Shown: one piece after another, positions 60,562 to 64,000 of the stretch | How positions within the stretch are numbered: position 1 is the first letter of the stretch | Layout of the letters: every line of letters begins with the position of its first letter | From: Plantago ovata | Taxonomy: Eukaryota; Streptophyta; Magnoliopsida; Lamiales; Plantaginaceae | DNA: 64,000 nt | NCBI GenBank assembly: GCA_028274465.1 | Contig: CM051456.1 | Coordinates: 113,327,397-113,391,396, forward strand | Direction of reading: 5' to 3' | Translations under genes and position numbers: made by a program | Notes under the pieces: generated by a model | What the model was told of the DNA's origin: nothing | Seen by the model: only the letters and a program-made list of their open reading frames with translations | Databases searched by the model: none

Positions 60562-63500
60562 ATGTCTTGGCAGCTCTCAAGTAGGGTGTTTCTTCACCAT
60601 CAAAACAAACCTCGTTGCTCATGGTTTTCTCCTGTTTCAGGTACTACTGTTTGTCTCAAGGGTTTGGTAACCGATTTTCTTATGTGTCAAATTTATTGAT
60701 GTATGGAACAGAAAGTCCACAAGTCATCATATTGTTATGCTACTTAAAGTTCAATGTTTAAATTATATCTCAAACTTAATTCAACATTTTCTTCATCTTA
60801 ATTATTTATAGCCATTGTCTGAATTAAACTGGCTGCTTGTTGGAGCAGCTGTTTATTTCGACCCTGGAGTTGTAAGAGTCAATACTGCTCAATCTGCTTC
60901 TCAGGTGCTTACCTTACACTCTTAAATATTTTATTACCTTTTTTTATTTTTATTTTTATTCAATTTCAACAGTTGTGACTTGTGAGAGTACCTTTTAAGC
61001 AGACATGTCTTGAGGAAAGCAGAGAAAGGATAGTAAAGTTGATTCATAAGCCGGAGATATCAATATCACCATATGACACAGCATGGGTTGCTATGGTGCC
61101 CTCTCCCAATGCCAAAGAGCCCTGTTTTCCAGATACTCTGAATTGGCTATTGCAGAATCAATCTCCTGATGGCTCCTGGTCTCAACCTCATCATCATTCT
61201 CTTCTCCAAAAAGATGTCATTTCTTCTACATTGGCTTCCATTCTTGCCCTTAGAAAATGGAATCTTGCTCATGAACAAGTCGATAGGGGTATGCTTCCTT
61301 TTTCTAAACTGCCCGCCTAACATTGTCTTATATATATGTGCTCTTTGCCAATTCATGGAAATTGTTATTTCAGGGATACGTTTCATTGAGTCGAATTTCA
61401 CTTCAATCACTGGGAATGATCAGATTGTTCCTATGGGATTTGACATTATATTCACCGGCATGCTTGACTATGCGAAAGACCTGTCTTTAAGCATTCATTT
61501 GGAACCCAAGATATTGAATGATTTGATTTGTAACAGAAACTTGGAGCTGAAAAGGTGAGATTTTCTCCAATGGGCAATTTTTTTTGCTAACCATATCCAG
61601 AAACATTTACGGTTGTTGATGATAAATCATATTTGTGTTGAGATGGTCTACTACCTTCTATTAAATCCAGATGGTACCAAGGCCAATCCATGGAAATTAA
61701 ACCATACATGGCATATCTTTCAGAGGGAATAGGTAACTTACAGGAATGGGGGTCAATCATGAAATATCAACGAAAGAACGGATCTCTTTTCAACTCTCCC
61801 TCCACTACAGCAGCTGCTTGTATTTTTCATCATACGGATGATGGCTGCCTTGATTACCTTCACTCAGCCTTGAATATGTTTGGCAATGCAGGTATCTTTA
61901 TTGCATTTCTTGGTTCCATGCATCTTTTCATCATGCTTTGTGAATTTACCGTCTTCTTATTCTTCTTCACAGTCCCGACAATTTACCCAGTTAAGTTATA
62001 CGCTCAGCTGTGCATGGTTGATAATTGTGAACGGTTGGGGATTAGTCAGCTTTTTAGCAAAGACATAGAGAGCCTATTGGATGAAGCCTACAGGTAGGCT
62101 CTAAGAAAACTTTGTTGTAATGATCACCCTTTTAGTGCCATTTAGAATACTATATCTTTGATAAATAACTTTTGTTTTACCGTCATCCCGTGAAGATGCT
62201 GGCAGCAGGGTGAGGAGGATATTTTCATGGATGCTTCTACTTGTGCTTTAGCATTTAGATTATTACGGTTGAATGGATATGATATTATTTCAGGTTAGCT
62301 CAACTGATCAAAACTCCCGTTTTTCATTTTCCTCTTTCTTTGCCTTGTAATTCAGAAGATAGCTGGTTATGGGTTTGTTACATGCTTAGTTGGTTTGCAT
62401 CCTTCAGATCAGATAAATGAAGTTCTGGAAGAAGGGAACGTCTCCAGTTTTGTTGGTGGACATACAGGAGACATTCATAGAACTCTTGATTCATATAGGG
62501 CATCCGAAATAGTTTTTTCAAACGAAGTAGCTCTTAAGAAACATAACCTGAGGCTTAAGCGTACACTTGCACAAGGACTATTGGCCACTTCATGTTACTC
62601 AAATGCACTAGGGAGAAATATTAGCAAAGAGGTATGCCTCCTTTCTGGAATCCAGATTCTACAGTCTAAGAAGCGGTTTGAAATGCGTGCGTAAATTATT
62701 TCATCTTCAGGTGAGGAATGCACTCCAACATCCCTTTTATGCAATTACAGAACGATATGTGATCCGGAGAAATATAGAGCATTACACTTCAGACAGTACT
62801 AGAATTCTGAAAACTTCATTTTGGTATTGTTTCTGGATATATATAGTTTTTATATTACTCTGCATTCCAAATCTCTCTCAGCTAACGCTCCTATTTGACC
62901 TTCTTTTTTCCAGTTCACCAAGTTTTGGGAACAAGGATTTTCTTTTCCTATCTGTAACAGAGTTCAATAAATGTCAAAAAGTACACCAAGAAGAACTCAA
63001 GGATCTTTAAAGGTGCAACTCATGATGTGATGAACTTTTTAATTTTGGCCCATGTTGCCTTTAAACGGCTGGATTCTAGGAGAGGGTTTAGCCTTTTAAG
63101 GGGATGAGTGACCAAACGGCTATATAATTGTGCTTCATTTCTTTAACTTTTATTTGATGTTAGAAATCATGCATTAGGCTCTATGATTGCATTGCTGTAG
63201 ATGGGTCGTAGATAACAGGTTGGATGAGCTGAAGTTTGCAAGACAAAAGACTGCATACTGTTATGTTTCTGCGGCAACTACTACATTATCTTCACCAGAA
63301 CAGTCCGATGCTCGTATGGCATATGCTAAAAGTGCTGTTCTTCTCACACTTGTAGATGATTTTTTGATGTTGGTGGTTCTGTTAAGGAACTAAACAACTT
63401 GATTCAGTTAGTTGAAGTGTATGCTCTCATCACTAACTATATTCTTATTACTATTTTTGTTTCTGTTCGCTCTCAAATTTGAACACATATACTTGAATTG

Positions 63501-64000
63501 AAGTAATTTTGCTTTCATAATACCTGCAGATGGGACATAAATTTAAGCCCAGAGTGCTCTTCTGAGAACGTTTTGATACTGTTTTCAGCAATTAAGTCCA
63601 CAATCTGTGAGCTTGGAGATAAGGCATCCATTCAACAAGGGCGTAATGTGACAAAACACATAGTTGACACAGTGAGATAAATCTGCTTCCACTTTTTAGA
63701 TAAATCTGTTTAATTTTTTTTCTTTTTTTTTTTTTTTATGCATAGCTTACAATCTAGGTACCATGCATAACTATCAATTGAAATCTATAGTACCTAACCT
63801 GAACATGTCTCACGTTTGGGGATTGACTCTGGTCAGATTTTACTCTTACATTGATTATAAACTTGCTTCAGTATGATCTTGTTACATCTGTATATGGAAT
63901 TGCTTATAGGCATATTGATTATTGGAAGAAGAATACATACGGTTGTTTGTTTGTGTTTTCATACAGTGGTTGGTGACGTTATATTCTATGTTGACGGAGA
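60562..64000 (+). pseudogene. ent-Kaurene synthase-like diterpene synthase, disrupted, runs off the right edge
   Basis: Class I diterpene synthase relative that would convert copalyl diphosphate to a diterpene in plastids. Exons: 60562-60640, 60849-60904, 61003-61288, 61374-61554, 61671-61891, 61973-62093, 62196-62293, 62408-62631, 62711-62823, 62914-63012, 63201-63418, 63530-63671, 63967 onward. The start MSWQLSSRVFLHHQNKPRCS is transit-peptide-like. Family blocks: [89 protein letters not shown]. Lesion 1: the last complete codon of exon 10 is TAA (63008-63010), where kaurene synthases continue into ERW or similar; translation would stop after 491 residues. Lesion 2: exon 11 is one base short. 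GATGATTTTTTGATG (63355-63369) needs one more T to read DDFFDVGG, the Mg2+-binding motif, so the frame is lost there. Apart from these the exons are well preserved, implying recent inactivation or, less likely, two sequence errors. Confidence 0.9.

Overview
The window is nuclear DNA from a flowering plant, probably a eudicot. The genes have many short introns with GT...AG borders, the DNA between them is AT-rich, and it is littered with plant transposons: Stowaway MITEs with TA target duplications, hAT and PIF/Harbinger-like non-autonomous elements, LINE fragments, a solo LTR and Cassandra-like TRIM pieces. I cannot name the species.

Layout. (1) 507-894, minus: first coding exon of a group IV calcium-dependent protein kinase (CPK16/18/28 type); the rest lies off the left edge, and the exon carries an apparent 1-nt frameshift. 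(2) 0.9-15.5 kb: a gene desert holding a solo LTR, two TSD-bounded DNA transposons, a very long alternating purine-pyrimidine tract, LINE remains and a minisatellite. (3) 15812-16806, plus: a two-exon gene for an acidic 301-aa protein with a cyclin-type D-box and a promoter carrying two perfect G2/M (MSA) elements. (4) 19113-41524, minus: the complete TRA1/TRRAP gene, resolved here into 35 exons coding for 3908 residues. This is the pseudokinase scaffold of the SAGA and NuA4 histone acetyltransferase complexes, and several of its introns contain Stowaway MITEs. (5) 41.5-52.8 kb: repeats, a LINE tail, a hAT element and decayed LTR pieces. (6) 52836-53180, plus: a small single-exon gene for an unrecognised 114-aa protein. 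(7) 54368-59059, minus, and 60562 to the right edge, plus: a head-to-head pair of diterpene synthase genes.

The diterpene synthase pair is the most interesting part. The left gene is an intact 14-exon class II copalyl diphosphate synthase (779 aa, DIDD motif). At the two catalytic-base positions that are His/Asn in gibberellin-type ent-CPS it has Tyr264 and His323. As I recall, a Tyr/His dyad is the arrangement of conifer normal-CPP cyclases, so this enzyme probably serves specialised metabolism. The right gene is a class I kaurene synthase-like gene with two lesions: a TAA stop at the end of exon 10, and a 1-nt deletion inside the codons of the DDFFD metal-binding motif. The two genes would make successive enzymes of a labdane-related diterpenoid pathway (GGPP to CPP to a diterpene). 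They share a 1.5-kb intergenic region that carries a repeated TGAGTCA-containing block near both starts. The locus therefore looks like a small diterpenoid gene cluster whose second step is broken in this haplotype, or badly mis-sequenced at two places.

All gene models were built by eye from splice borders, reading-frame continuity and remembered family sequences. No database search or transcript evidence was used.
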